In this document: positions 1-7,152 of the stretch, piece after piece
How positions within the stretch are numbered: position 1 is the first letter of the stretch
Layout: every line of letters starts with the position of its first letter
Assembly: GCA_934131175.1 (NCBI GenBank)
Contig: CAKOZD010000024.1
Location: 1 to 16,011 of the forward strand
DNA: 16,011 nt
DNA from: an uncultured Bacilli bacterium
GTDB lineage: Bacteria > Bacillota_I > Bacilli_A > RF39 > UBA660
Direction of reading: 5' to 3'
Program-made: the position numbers and the translations under genes
The notes under the pieces: model-generated
Told to the model about the DNA's origin: nothing
The model's database searches: none
Seen by the model: only the letters and a program-made list of their open reading frames with translations

Positions 1-71
1 TATCACCATATAAAGCTATCCGTGCCATTTGGGAGAGCACGGACAGCTATGCTATGGCATTCGCTGAATAG
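1..71 (+). CDS. C-terminal tail of an upstream gene (partial)
   Basis: A reading frame with codons starting at position 3 is open from the window edge and ends at a TAG at 69-71. It gives a 22-residue tail ending in SYAMAFAE. It lies 40 bases before the flippase start on the same strand, as expected for the previous gene of the polysaccharide operon. The piece is too short to assign to a family. Another possibility is that this is non-coding leader sequence that happens to be open. The coding call rests only on frame, plausible composition and position. Confidence 0.4.
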   Translation, partial: SPYKAIRAIWESTDSYAMAFAE

Positions 72-111
72 TTACAACATCACATAAAAATCAAAAATTA
101 TTTGAAAATAA

Positions 112-1638
112 ATGAACCAACTTAAAGCAGGAGCGGCACTGAATTATGTGTCGATATGTCTCAATATGGTAGTGGGGTTGATATATACCCCCTATATGTT
201 GAGAATGTTAGGGCAGTCGGAGTATGGATTGTATTCGCTGGCTGCATCCATCATAGCCTATTTAACCGTCTTGGACTTGGGCTTTGGCAATGCCATCGTT
301 AGATATACTGCCAAGTTTAGGGCTGAGGGGAAGCAGAAGGAACAGGAAGAGATGTTCGGAATGTTCTTTATTCTGTATATAGGAATTGGAGTAATAGCAA
401 TGATTGCTGGCAGTGTGTTGTCATTGAATGTGGAGAATATGTTTTCTCGCGCAATGACTGATACTGAAGTGTCTCGCACAAGAATAATGTTGTGGTTGAT
501 GACCTTCAACCTTGCCTTTACTTTCCCAATGAGTATATGGGGAAGTATCATGTCTGCTTATGAGCGTTTTGTCTTTCAACGTATTGTCAGTATAGTACGC
601 TCAGTCTTGAATCCAGTTGTAATGATATTGTTGCTTGTTGTTGGCTATAAAGCTGTAGCGATGGTAGTAGTCACAACAATTTTTAATGTTGCGACCCTCT
701 TGATAAACTGGTGGTATAGTAAATACAGACTTACTATAAAGGTTAGATTCGCAAAGTTCAAGTGGGGATTCTTAAAAGAAGTATCTATATATAGCTTTTG
801 GATTTTTCTTAATGCCATTATGGACCGCATATATTGGAGTACAGGACAGTTTGTGCTTGGCATATACAAAGGGTCTGTTGCTATTGCTGTTTATGCTGTT
901 GCCATACAGTTGGAGAGTATGTATATGATGTTTTCAACTGCTATTTCTAGTGTATTTTTGCCAAAGGTTACGTCTATGGTAACTAAAGGTTCAAGTGACG
1001 AAGAAATCTCCGACCTTTTTATTCGTACAGGACGTATACAATATATAGTTATGGCTTATATCCTTTCTGCATTTGTTGTTTTTGGTAAGCAATTTATAAT
1101 TATATGGGCTGGCGATGATTATGCAGATGCATACTATCTTACATTGATGTTTTTTGTACCCTTAACTGTACCATTGATTCAAAATCTTGGTATACTTATA
1201 TTACAAGCACGTAATCAAATGAAATTCCGTTCTATGCTATATATCGTAATAGCATTATGTAGTTTAGGGTTATCAATTTATCTTGCTCAAATCTATGGAG
1301 GGTATGGCTGTGCTTTTGCTACAGGTATGGCATTGCTAATAGGGCAAGGTTTAATAATGAATATATATTATCAGAAAAAACAAAGAATAAACATAAAAGT
1401 TTTTTGGTGGGAAATATTGAAAATGAGTATTGTACCAGCTGTATTTATTGTAGTAGGTTTATATGCGTTAAATCATTTTGAACCGTCTAATATGACGGTT
1501 TTAGATTTTGCTAAATATCTTATATTGTATACGGTCTTGTATATACCGTTATTTTTAATATTTAGCATTAATAAGGAAGAAAAGGATTTATTGTTATATC
1601 CAGTTTTGTTGATAATTAGAAGAGTGGTTAGAAAATAG
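112..1638 (+). CDS. wzx: Wzx-type polysaccharide flippase (oligosaccharide flippase / PST family)
   Basis: A 508-residue integral membrane protein, typical in length for Wzx/PST flippases, with about a dozen hydrophobic segments spread over its whole length. The N-terminus shows the family pattern: a first helix, then YTPYMLRMLGQSEYGLYSL (about residues 26-44), then a second helix with LDLGFGNAIVRY (about residues 55-66). Members of this family move undecaprenyl-pyrophosphate-linked repeat units across the inner membrane, from cytoplasm to periplasm, for polymerisation by Wzy. The substrate cannot be read from sequence. The chosen ATG gives the canonical N-terminus, with no in-frame alternative that fits better. 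The next gene starts two bases after the stop, so the two are almost certainly co-transcribed. The family call is secure. The pairing with the polymerase at 4198-5262 is inferred from context. Confidence 0.9.
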   Translation: MNQLKAGAALNYVSICLNMVVGLIYTPYMLRMLGQSEYGLYSLAASIIAYLTVLDLGFGNAIVRYTAKFRAEGKQKEQEEMFGMFFILYIGIGVIAMIAGSVLSLNVENMFSRAMTDTEVSRTRIMLWLMTFNLAFTFPMSIWGSIMSAYERFVFQRIVSIVRSVLNPVVMILLLVVGYKAVAMVVVTTIFNVATLLINWWYSKYRLTIKVRFAKFKWGFLKEVSIYSFWIFLNAIMDRIYWSTGQFVLGIYKGSVAIAVYAVAIQLESMYMMFSTAISSVFLPKVTSMVTKGSSDEEISDLFIRTGRIQYIVMAYILSAFVVFGKQFIIIWAGDDYADAYYLTLMFFVPLTVPLIQNLGILILQARNQMKFRSMLYIVIALCSLGLSIYLAQIYGGYGCAFATGMALLIGQGLIMNIYYQKKQRINIKVFWWEILKMSIVPAVFIVVGLYALNHFEPSNMTVLDFAKYLILYTVLYIPLFLIFSINKEEKDLLLYPVLLIIRRVVRK

Positions 1639-1640
1639 AT

Positions 1641-2897
1641 ATGATTAATATACAAGATAAAAAAGACTGTTGTGGCTGCAGTGCTTGCGCTTCAGTATGT
1701 CCCAAGCATTGCATAACAATGTCAGAAGATAGTGAGGGTTTTATTTATCCGTGTGTGGATGAAAGTGTGTGTGTAGATTGTCATCTTTGTGAAAGGGTTT
1801 GCCCAATTATAAATTATGGCAATGATCGTGAACCATTGGCCGTTTACGCTGCAAAAAATCCTGATGAATCAATAAGAATGCAGAGTTCATCTGGAGGTGT
1901 TTTTACATTGTTGGCAGAACGTGTGATTGATGAAGGAGGCGTTGTGTTCGGTGCTACCTTTAATGACAGATGGGAGGTAGTGCATGACTATGTTGAGACA
2001 AAAGAGGAACTTGCGAAGTTTAGAGGATCCAAATATGTTCAAAGTAAGATTGGAGATTCTTATCAGAAGGCAAAGGCTTTATTGAAAAATAACCGAAAAG
2101 TATTGTTCTCAGGAACTCCTTGTCAAATTGCTGGATTAAAGAAATATTTGCGTAAAGATTATGATAATCTTTTAGCGGTTGACTTTATATGCCATGGGGT
2201 ACCAAGCCCAGGTGTGTTTAGAACTTATCTTCAAGAAGAAATAGATAAAGAGTCCGCCCGTAAGGGCGGAAGAAAAAATACGGTTTTGCACCCTTGTATT
2301 CCTCTTATCACGGAAAGTGATGGACTTGATTGTAAAGGGTTGGAGATAAAGTCCATTGCTTTCCGTGACAAACGAAACGGGTGGAAAAAATACGGTTTTG
2401 CTCTCGATCTCTCCAAGGCTTCAGTCGCAGGAGAGAAAAATTCGGTTTCGCTCTCATATGCATCATTTAATAAGAATTTATTCTTGCGTGGCTTCTTAAA
2501 GAACCTATTTTTACGTCCTAGTTGTTATTCATGTAAATCTCGTAATTTTAGAAGTGGTAGTGATGTTACCTTGGCTGATTTCTGGGGTATTGGTAAGTTA
2601 AACCGTTCCTTAGATGACAATAAGGGAGTTTCTATGCTTATCATTAATACATCAAAAGGAACAGAATACTGTCGTTCTTTCTGCAATTCTAAAAATCAAT
2701 ACTCGCTCGACGAAGTAAGAAGGTTTAATCCGGCAGCTTATCATTCATGTACAGAACCATTAGATAGAAAGGTGTTCTTTGGGATGGATAAGAGTGTACA
2801 TGACCGTATAAAAATCTTAGCTCGTCCTACATTTAAGGAAATCGTTCGTGACTTATCAAAAACAATAATTCGAGAATATTTAAAGATAAATATATAA
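1641..2897 (+). CDS. F420 hydrogenase/dehydrogenase beta-subunit-like iron-sulfur protein of a polysaccharide locus
   Basis: A 418-residue cytoplasmic protein. The N-terminus has two complete 4Fe-4S ferredoxin motifs (CxxCxxCxxxCP): C10/C13/C16/C20-P21 and C44/C47/C50/C54-P55. The FrhB-like domain follows, with SSSGGVF (82-88), FSGTPCQIAG (156-165), ICHGVPSP (183-190), FRDKRNGWKKY (241-251), CYSC (295-298) and ADFWG (312-316). True FrhB proteins pass electrons between F420 and Fe-S clusters. Homologs in capsule loci are common in Bacteroidales and firmicutes, usually beside a pyruvyl transferase as here, but their reaction is not established. A flavin-dependent redox step on a sugar or its pyruvyl acceptor is an inference. 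Residues about 206-235 look like an insert between conserved blocks, and the DNA there and just downstream is rich in repeats. The stop is one base before the next gene. Confidence 0.85.
   Translation: MINIQDKKDCCGCSACASVCPKHCITMSEDSEGFIYPCVDESVCVDCHLCERVCPIINYGNDREPLAVYAAKNPDESIRMQSSSGGVFTLLAERVIDEGGVVFGATFNDRWEVVHDYVETKEELAKFRGSKYVQSKIGDSYQKAKALLKNNRKVLFSGTPCQIAGLKKYLRKDYDNLLAVDFICHGVPSPGVFRTYLQEEIDKESARKGGRKNTVLHPCIPLITESDGLDCKGLEIKSIAFRDKRNGWKKYGFALDLSKASVAGEKNSVSLSYASFNKNLFLRGFLKNLFLRPSCYSCKSRNFRSGSDVTLADFWGIGKLNRSLDDNKGVSMLIINTSKGTEYCRSFCNSKNQYSLDEVRRFNPAAYHSCTEPLDRKVFFGMDKSVHDRIKILARPTFKEIVRDLSKTIIREYLKINI
2253..2270 (+). repeat. GC-rich perfect hairpin inside the F420-hydrogenase-beta-like gene
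   Basis: The sequence is a perfect 7-bp inverted repeat, TCCGCCC and GGGCGGA, around a GTAA loop. Six of the seven pairs are G-C, which stands out in a strongly AT-rich gene. It encodes residues SARKGG at the start of the protein segment that looks inserted. It could be an mRNA stem-loop or the end of a small inserted element. It is not followed by a T run, so it is not a standard intrinsic terminator. Confidence 0.6.
2272..2455 (+). repeat. Dispersed direct repeats: two exact 18-mers plus a degenerate third copy
   Basis: The 18-mer gaaaaaatacggttttgc occurs exactly at 2272-2289 and 2384-2401. A diverged copy with ctctc at its end lies at 2435-2455, and the second copy is also followed by ctctc. 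Copies one and two are read in different frames (RKNTVL versus WKKYGFA). The similarity is therefore at DNA level, not a repeated protein motif. Copy two lies in the conserved WKKYGFA block, so it may be the native source of the others. Confidence 0.65.
2308..2368 (+). repeat. Imperfect inverted repeat, 18-bp arms
   Basis: The left arm tcacggaaagtgatggac (2308-2325) pairs with the right arm gtccattgctttccgtga (2351-2368) at 16 of 18 positions, around a 25-base spacer. It sits between the two exact 18-mer direct repeats and inside the coding sequence. The arrangement could form a long mRNA hairpin, or it may record a local duplication and inversion that made the inserted protein segment. Confidence 0.6.
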
Positions 2898-2898
2898 T

Positions 2899-4023
2899 AT
2901 GAGAATAGGAATATTGACATTTCATCGTGGTAACAACTATGGTGGTATATTGCAATGTTATGCTTTACAGCAAGTATTAAAGAAGCTTGGGCATACGGTA
3001 GAGGTAATAGATTATCATCACAATGATAACCGTGGATTAGTGTGTAAACTATATTCAAAATTCTCTACAGCAAATAGTATAGGTGGATTATTGTCTTCTT
3101 TGTCTGATTTTATCTGCAAACATAGAACTGTGCTATTTGACAAAACATTGAACGATGCTTCAATTAAGGAATTTGATAAATTCCGTTCAACGTATTTAAA
3201 TATATCAAAACCTCTCGACTCAAATACTATTGGTGATTATGCCAATGCTGAATACGACTTGATTATCACAGGAAGTGATCAGGTGTGGACTTCGTTGTTT
3301 GATGCCCCAATGGTCTATATGATTGACTGGAAACCTCAATTTCAAGGCAAACGTATGAGTTATGCTGCTTGTTCTGCACATAAAAATCTACGTGGAAGCC
3401 AAAGAAACGTAGTTAAGGGGTGCTTAAGTAAATTCGATTTAATAACAGTTCGTGATAGTACAACCCAACAATTAGTTAAAAATGTGTTGGGTAAAGTCCC
3501 TCAGATTGTTCCTGATCCAAGTCTGCTTTATCCGTATGATGAGTTTAAAACACAAAAACAGACAGAACCATATATCCTTACTTATATATTAGGAGATGAG
3601 ATAGAAGGTGGACATGATGTTGCACTAAGGAAGATAAAACAACAGGTAGGCGATTTGCCGGTGTATGCCATAGTTATACCTTGCAATAGTCGTAATATTA
3701 CAAAATACGCAGATAAGGTTTTTGAAACTTTATCACCAGAACAATGGGTGGATATGTTTTATCATGCTCGTTATGTATATACTGATTCTTTTCATGCCAT
3801 AATGTTCTCTCTTAAATTCGAGAAGCCTTTTGTTGCCTATTATAGGAATGGGATAAGAAGTTCAAGGTTAATTGACTTAAAAAACAAAGGAATAGATTGT
3901 ATTTATTCTAATGCTAATGAAATATGTAATACATCTCAAATATATAGTGATACATTGTTGAAAAGAAATTTTAGTATTGTTGATGTTATAAAGGATAGGT
4001 CGACTAATTCTGATACATTGTAA
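2899..4023 (+). CDS. Polysaccharide pyruvyl transferase family protein
   Basis: A 374-residue soluble protein with the CsaB/WcaK-type pyruvyl transferase pattern: NNYGGILQCYALQ (12-24) near the N-terminus, IITGSDQVW (122-130), VPDPSLLY (204-211), TDSFHA (295-300) and a late GIRSSRL block (318-324). Known members transfer pyruvate from phosphoenolpyruvate to a sugar as a ketal, giving the glycan an acidic group. The acceptor cannot be predicted here. The gene begins one base after the F420-hydrogenase-beta-like gene ends, and this pairing is frequent in Bacteroidales capsule loci, so the two probably act in one step or on one sugar. Length is normal and the start is forced by the conserved N-terminal MRIGILTFHRGNNYGG. 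The family is secure, the substrate unknown. Confidence 0.88.
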   Translation: MRIGILTFHRGNNYGGILQCYALQQVLKKLGHTVEVIDYHHNDNRGLVCKLYSKFSTANSIGGLLSSLSDFICKHRTVLFDKTLNDASIKEFDKFRSTYLNISKPLDSNTIGDYANAEYDLIITGSDQVWTSLFDAPMVYMIDWKPQFQGKRMSYAACSAHKNLRGSQRNVVKGCLSKFDLITVRDSTTQQLVKNVLGKVPQIVPDPSLLYPYDEFKTQKQTEPYILTYILGDEIEGGHDVALRKIKQQVGDLPVYAIVIPCNSRNITKYADKVFETLSPEQWVDMFYHARYVYTDSFHAIMFSLKFEKPFVAYYRNGIRSSRLIDLKNKGIDCIYSNANEICNTSQIYSDTLLKRNFSIVDVIKDRSTNSDTL

Positions 4024-4197
4024 TTTATCAATTTGATGAGAAAGAGTGAAATAATAAACTGTAAATAAGCGATATTGATGTTATATTGCTGACTACTTTG
4101 TTTATACGCTTTTCAATAATCAGGAGTGGTATAAATTGATACTAATGTATTGGAATATAAAAAATAATCAATAAGATCCGTAAATTAAGAAAAATAA
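4024..4197. other. 174-base gap in the polysaccharide operon, possible gene remnant
   Basis: This is the only sizeable non-coding stretch within the polysaccharide genes, whose other gaps are about 1-6 bases. It is AT-rich with several stop codons in each frame. One frame is open for about 30 codons across roughly 4085-4174 and ends in TAA, with a plausible amino-acid mix but no recognisable family. No clear terminator or RNA fold is visible. A near match to the Bacteroides -7 element (TACTTTG, one base short of TAnnTTTG) occurs near 4094-4100, too weak to call a promoter. It may be the scar of a deleted gene or a recombination junction between modules. Confidence 0.4.
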
Positions 4198-5262
4198 ATG
4201 ACGATAACTTTGCTTATATCTACAATTGTAGTTTTTTTATTTTTTTGTTTAAATTATTTACCATTGTATAGTGGTAAGCGATGGATAGCCAAAAGTCCAA
4301 TTTGGGCTTATATACTATCTCTGTATTTAATTGTAGCATCTGTGTTTTCACCGATAGGAGGAGATAAAGAACGATACATTGAATCTTTTAAATATGCAAC
4401 GTTTCTTGAATATGTAAGAGATCCAGGTTGGACTTTTTTGACAAAAGTATTAAATATCTTATGTTTTAATAATGAGATACTATATTTATTTGTCCTGGCC
4501 TTTGTATATGTATTTTCATACTATTATATAGGAATGTGTAAATTGGGCAAGCAGTATGTTGTGTATTATCTGTTGTTGTCAGCGGGGTGCTTAGGTTTTT
4601 GGAGTGGAGCCACCAATATTATTCGAGCAGGTTTTGCCACATCTCTATTTTTTCTGTCGCTTTGTTTTGTAGAAAAGAAAAAAGCAATCTATATAGCCTT
4701 GTCTGTTTTTGCTATTTTTGTGCATAATTCAGTATTGGTGCTTGTTGCTGCATTCTTCTTGACGAAATACTATACTAATTTTAAGGTGTATATTTGGATA
4801 TGGTTAGCATTTCTTGCTCTTTCAAGTGTCAATGCCCTAAATCCGATAGTTTCTTTCCTTGCTTCTCATACGGGCGAGGTTGGTGACCGTATAGCATCAT
4901 ATGCGTACAATATTGATCAAACAACAGCTGATAATTATGGTAATTCTGGGTTCCGTATTGATTTTATTCTGTATTCTGCACTTGCCATTATTTATTCAGG
5001 ATGGATAATATTAAAGCAGAAGTACGATGATGTTTTCTATATGCGTTTGTCATGTACATATATAATAGTTAACTGTTTATGGTTGGTTATGATACGTGTT
5101 ACATATGCCGATCGTTTTGCATTGCTAAGTTGGTCGCTGATATCGCTTATTATTCTATACCCATATATGAATCCGTATAATCCTCTTCCCTTTAATAAGA
5201 AAGTGATAACGGTTGCTTTTATTCCAGTTGTACTTGAACTTGTATTAATGATTCGTAGTTAG
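4198..5262 (+). CDS. wzy: EpsG/Wzy-like polysaccharide polymerase
   Basis: A 354-residue polytopic membrane protein with about ten hydrophobic segments. The family hallmarks of EpsG-type polymerases are present: an early periplasmic-loop motif GGDKERY (54-60, with D56 and Y60) followed by a PGW block (76-78), then NIIRAGFATSLFF (140-152) and a HNS motif in the next helix (H176). Such proteins join lipid-linked repeat units in the periplasm into a long chain in Wzx/Wzy-dependent synthesis. Polymerases are very divergent, so the linkage cannot be predicted. The gene follows the 174-base gap and has no strong ribosome binding site. A T7-A-T7 run (4232-4246) lies in the first membrane helix and is probably only AT bias. 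Classification is good. The formal Wzy role depends on context, supported by the Wzx-like gene upstream and the lack of another candidate. Confidence 0.82.
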   Translation: MTITLLISTIVVFLFFCLNYLPLYSGKRWIAKSPIWAYILSLYLIVASVFSPIGGDKERYIESFKYATFLEYVRDPGWTFLTKVLNILCFNNEILYLFVLAFVYVFSYYYIGMCKLGKQYVVYYLLLSAGCLGFWSGATNIIRAGFATSLFFLSLCFVEKKKAIYIALSVFAIFVHNSVLVLVAAFFLTKYYTNFKVYIWIWLAFLALSSVNALNPIVSFLASHTGEVGDRIASYAYNIDQTTADNYGNSGFRIDFILYSALAIIYSGWIILKQKYDDVFYMRLSCTYIIVNCLWLVMIRVTYADRFALLSWSLISLIILYPYMNPYNPLPFNKKVITVAFIPVVLELVLMIRS

Positions 5263-5266
5263 AGTT

Positions 5267-6253
5267 ATGTCGAAAGAAGTTTCCATAATGTTAAAAGGCA
5301 TCGCCATTTTATTGATGCTTTTTCTGCATTTATTCAATAATTTGGATAATGCTATGGTGTGTAATAATCTGCTAATGATAGATGGCGTTCCTTTAACGTA
5401 TATATTGACAAGAGCAGCAGGACCGGTTCCTTTCTATATAATTCTCTCGGGTTATGGCATGTATCTGATAGAGCATAAGCGTAAATATGATGTTGTATTA
5501 AAACTAAAGAAGTTATATCTCCATTACTGGATTTCACTTTGTTGCTTAATTCCTATTGGAGCAATTATGTTTGGTATGGACAAATATCCTGGTTCTATAT
5601 CAGCTGTATTGTCAAATATGACTGGATATCATACTACGTGGAATGCTACAATCTGGTTTTTGTTGCCATATGCATTATTAGCACTTGCTTCAAAACAAAT
5701 TTGGCGAATTTTTGACTCTGTTAATGTGTATGCATTTATAGTAATAACGCTAATGCTTAATATCGTATGTAGTTATGTAATCTCTCGTTTTGGTACTGTC
5801 TTTTTATATGCAAATTCATGGGCTTATATACCAGTCTTGTTCTTGCAAATGTTATTCCCGTTTTCATTAGGAGCCTGTCTGATAAGATATCCATGGATTA
5901 TATCTAAATATAAAATGGGGGGGGTAAATTGGATTATCCTATTAGTGTTGACAATATGCCATTGCTGTATAGTAACAAGTGTATTTGATAATTTCTATGT
6001 TTTAGCCTTTATTATATTATTTGTCAATGCCCCTAGACCAAAGTTGTTAGAACGTTTTTTGTTTGCAGTTGGAAAGCGTTCAACAAGTATGTGGTTCATA
6101 CATGCCTATTTTTATGGTATGTATTTTCACGATTTTATTTATTCGTTTAAATACCCATTGCTGATTTATGTTGTACTGATTGTTGTATCTTATGTTTCAG
6201 CAATAGTAGTTGATAAAATTAATTCAATTGTTCAAAAAGTAATATTTAAATAA
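5267..6253 (+). CDS. Acyltransferase-3 family membrane protein, likely glycan O-acetyltransferase
   Basis: A 328-residue membrane protein with about ten hydrophobic helices. It opens with LKGIAILLMLFLHLFNN (9-25), the acyltransferase-3 signature helix, whose conserved histidine (H21) is essential in characterised members. Most of this family transfer acetyl or other acyl groups from acyl-CoA across the inner membrane to sugars, so modification of the repeat unit is the likely role. It begins four bases after the polymerase stop and ends one base before the next glycosyltransferase. A run of eight G residues covers codons 217-220, and either gaining or losing one G would truncate the C-terminal third, so the modification may be phase variable. 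Family call firm. Substrate and acyl group unknown. Confidence 0.83.
   Translation: MSKEVSIMLKGIAILLMLFLHLFNNLDNAMVCNNLLMIDGVPLTYILTRAAGPVPFYIILSGYGMYLIEHKRKYDVVLKLKKLYLHYWISLCCLIPIGAIMFGMDKYPGSISAVLSNMTGYHTTWNATIWFLLPYALLALASKQIWRIFDSVNVYAFIVITLMLNIVCSYVISRFGTVFLYANSWAYIPVLFLQMLFPFSLGACLIRYPWIISKYKMGGVNWIILLVLTICHCCIVTSVFDNFYVLAFIILFVNAPRPKLLERFLFAVGKRSTSMWFIHAYFYGMYFHDFIYSFKYPLLIYVVLIVVSYVSAIVVDKINSIVQKVIFK
5917..5924 (+). repeat. G8 homopolymer tract, candidate contingency locus
   Basis: Eight consecutive G residues lie inside the AT-rich acyltransferase gene, encoding the end of M217, then G218, G219 and the start of V220. With seven G the frame meets TAA immediately after the tract. With nine G it reaches TGA about 25 codons later. 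The tract is therefore placed so that slippage switches the protein off. Poly-G slippage is well known in Campylobacter, Helicobacter and Neisseria surface genes. Its use here is inferred. Confidence 0.5.
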
Positions 6254-6254
6254 T

Positions 6255-7148
6255 ATGACGATAACTGTATTTACACCCACTTATAATAGGGGGCATATTT
6301 TACCAAAATTATATGAAAGTCTGAAGAAACAGACTTGTATGAATTTTGAGTGGCTAATAATAGATGATGGGTCGACAGATGATACGTCAGAAGTTGTCAA
6401 GACATTCAAAACAGATAAGTTCCCGATCTTGTACTACTATAAGAAAAACGGAGGAAAGCATACTGCAATGAACTATTCCCATCCATATATTAATGGTGAT
6501 TTGCTCTTTATCGTTGACAGTGATGATGTTCTTACGAATGATGCAATAGAAACCATTGCAAAAGATTGGTTGCGTTTCGGTAAAGATGACAAGATTGCGA
6601 TGTTAAGCTATACGAGAAAACAAAGCAATGGAGAGTTAATAAGTCAAGGCAAAGTTGGTGAGTTTTATATTGATAACGATATTAATTATCGTGTTAACAA
6701 GAATGTGACGGGTGATAGATGTGAGGTAGTCCGTAGTAGTGTTTTTAAAAGTTTCTCAATGCCTACTTTTGAAGGAGAGCGCTTTATGGGTGAAGGTTGG
6801 CTTTGGAAAAAAATAGCACTTAAGTATGATACTGTTTATTTTGACAAAGCAATATATATAACCGAATATCTACCAGGAGGACTTTCTAAAAGTGGCAGAC
6901 TTTTCCGTATGAATAATCCTTATGGCATGATGGAGAATTGTAAGGGATTCATGATTCCTCAGGTATGTTGGAAAGTAAGATTGAAGGAAGTATTATTGTT
7001 TGGTACTTATGGCTTTTGTGCTAATCTTTCTATTATTGATATAATAAAAAGAAGTGATTATCATTTTCTACAATCGCTAATGACTCCTTTAAGTTATTGC
7101 TTGTTTAAATATTGGTCAAAAAAGAATGGGTTTCAAATAAAACGATAA
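6255..7148 (+). CDS. Family 2 (GT-A) glycosyltransferase
   Basis: A 297-residue cytoplasmic enzyme with a GT-A fold. The N-terminal strand and loop TPTYNRGHILPKLYESL (8-24), the nucleotide-binding IDDGSTD (36-42), the KNGGKHTAMN block (64-73) and the metal-binding acidic motif VDSDD (87-91) are all present. The NGGKHTA(M/L)N signature is typical of a subgroup common in Bacteroidales and firmicute capsule loci. It adds one sugar from a nucleotide-sugar donor to the growing lipid-linked repeat unit at the inner face of the membrane. Donor and linkage cannot be read from the sequence. It begins one base after the acyltransferase stop and ends four bases before the next glycosyltransferase. Family call is very secure. 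Confidence 0.92.
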   Translation: MTITVFTPTYNRGHILPKLYESLKKQTCMNFEWLIIDDGSTDDTSEVVKTFKTDKFPILYYYKKNGGKHTAMNYSHPYINGDLLFIVDSDDVLTNDAIETIAKDWLRFGKDDKIAMLSYTRKQSNGELISQGKVGEFYIDNDINYRVNKNVTGDRCEVVRSSVFKSFSMPTFEGERFMGEGWLWKKIALKYDTVYFDKAIYITEYLPGGLSKSGRLFRMNNPYGMMENCKGFMIPQVCWKVRLKEVLLFGTYGFCANLSIIDIIKRSDYHFLQSLMTPLSYCLFKYWSKKNGFQIKR

Positions 7149-7152
7149 ATCT

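Noticed and set aside
2253..2270. GC-rich hairpin as an intrinsic terminator
   Set aside because: It lies within an intact coding gene, is followed by an A run rather than T on the + strand, and the operon continues downstream.
4232..4246. T7-A-T7 run in the polymerase gene as a second contingency tract
   Set aside because: T runs of this length are expected in AT-rich membrane-helix codons and are interrupted by an A. Unlike the G8 tract, composition alone explains it.
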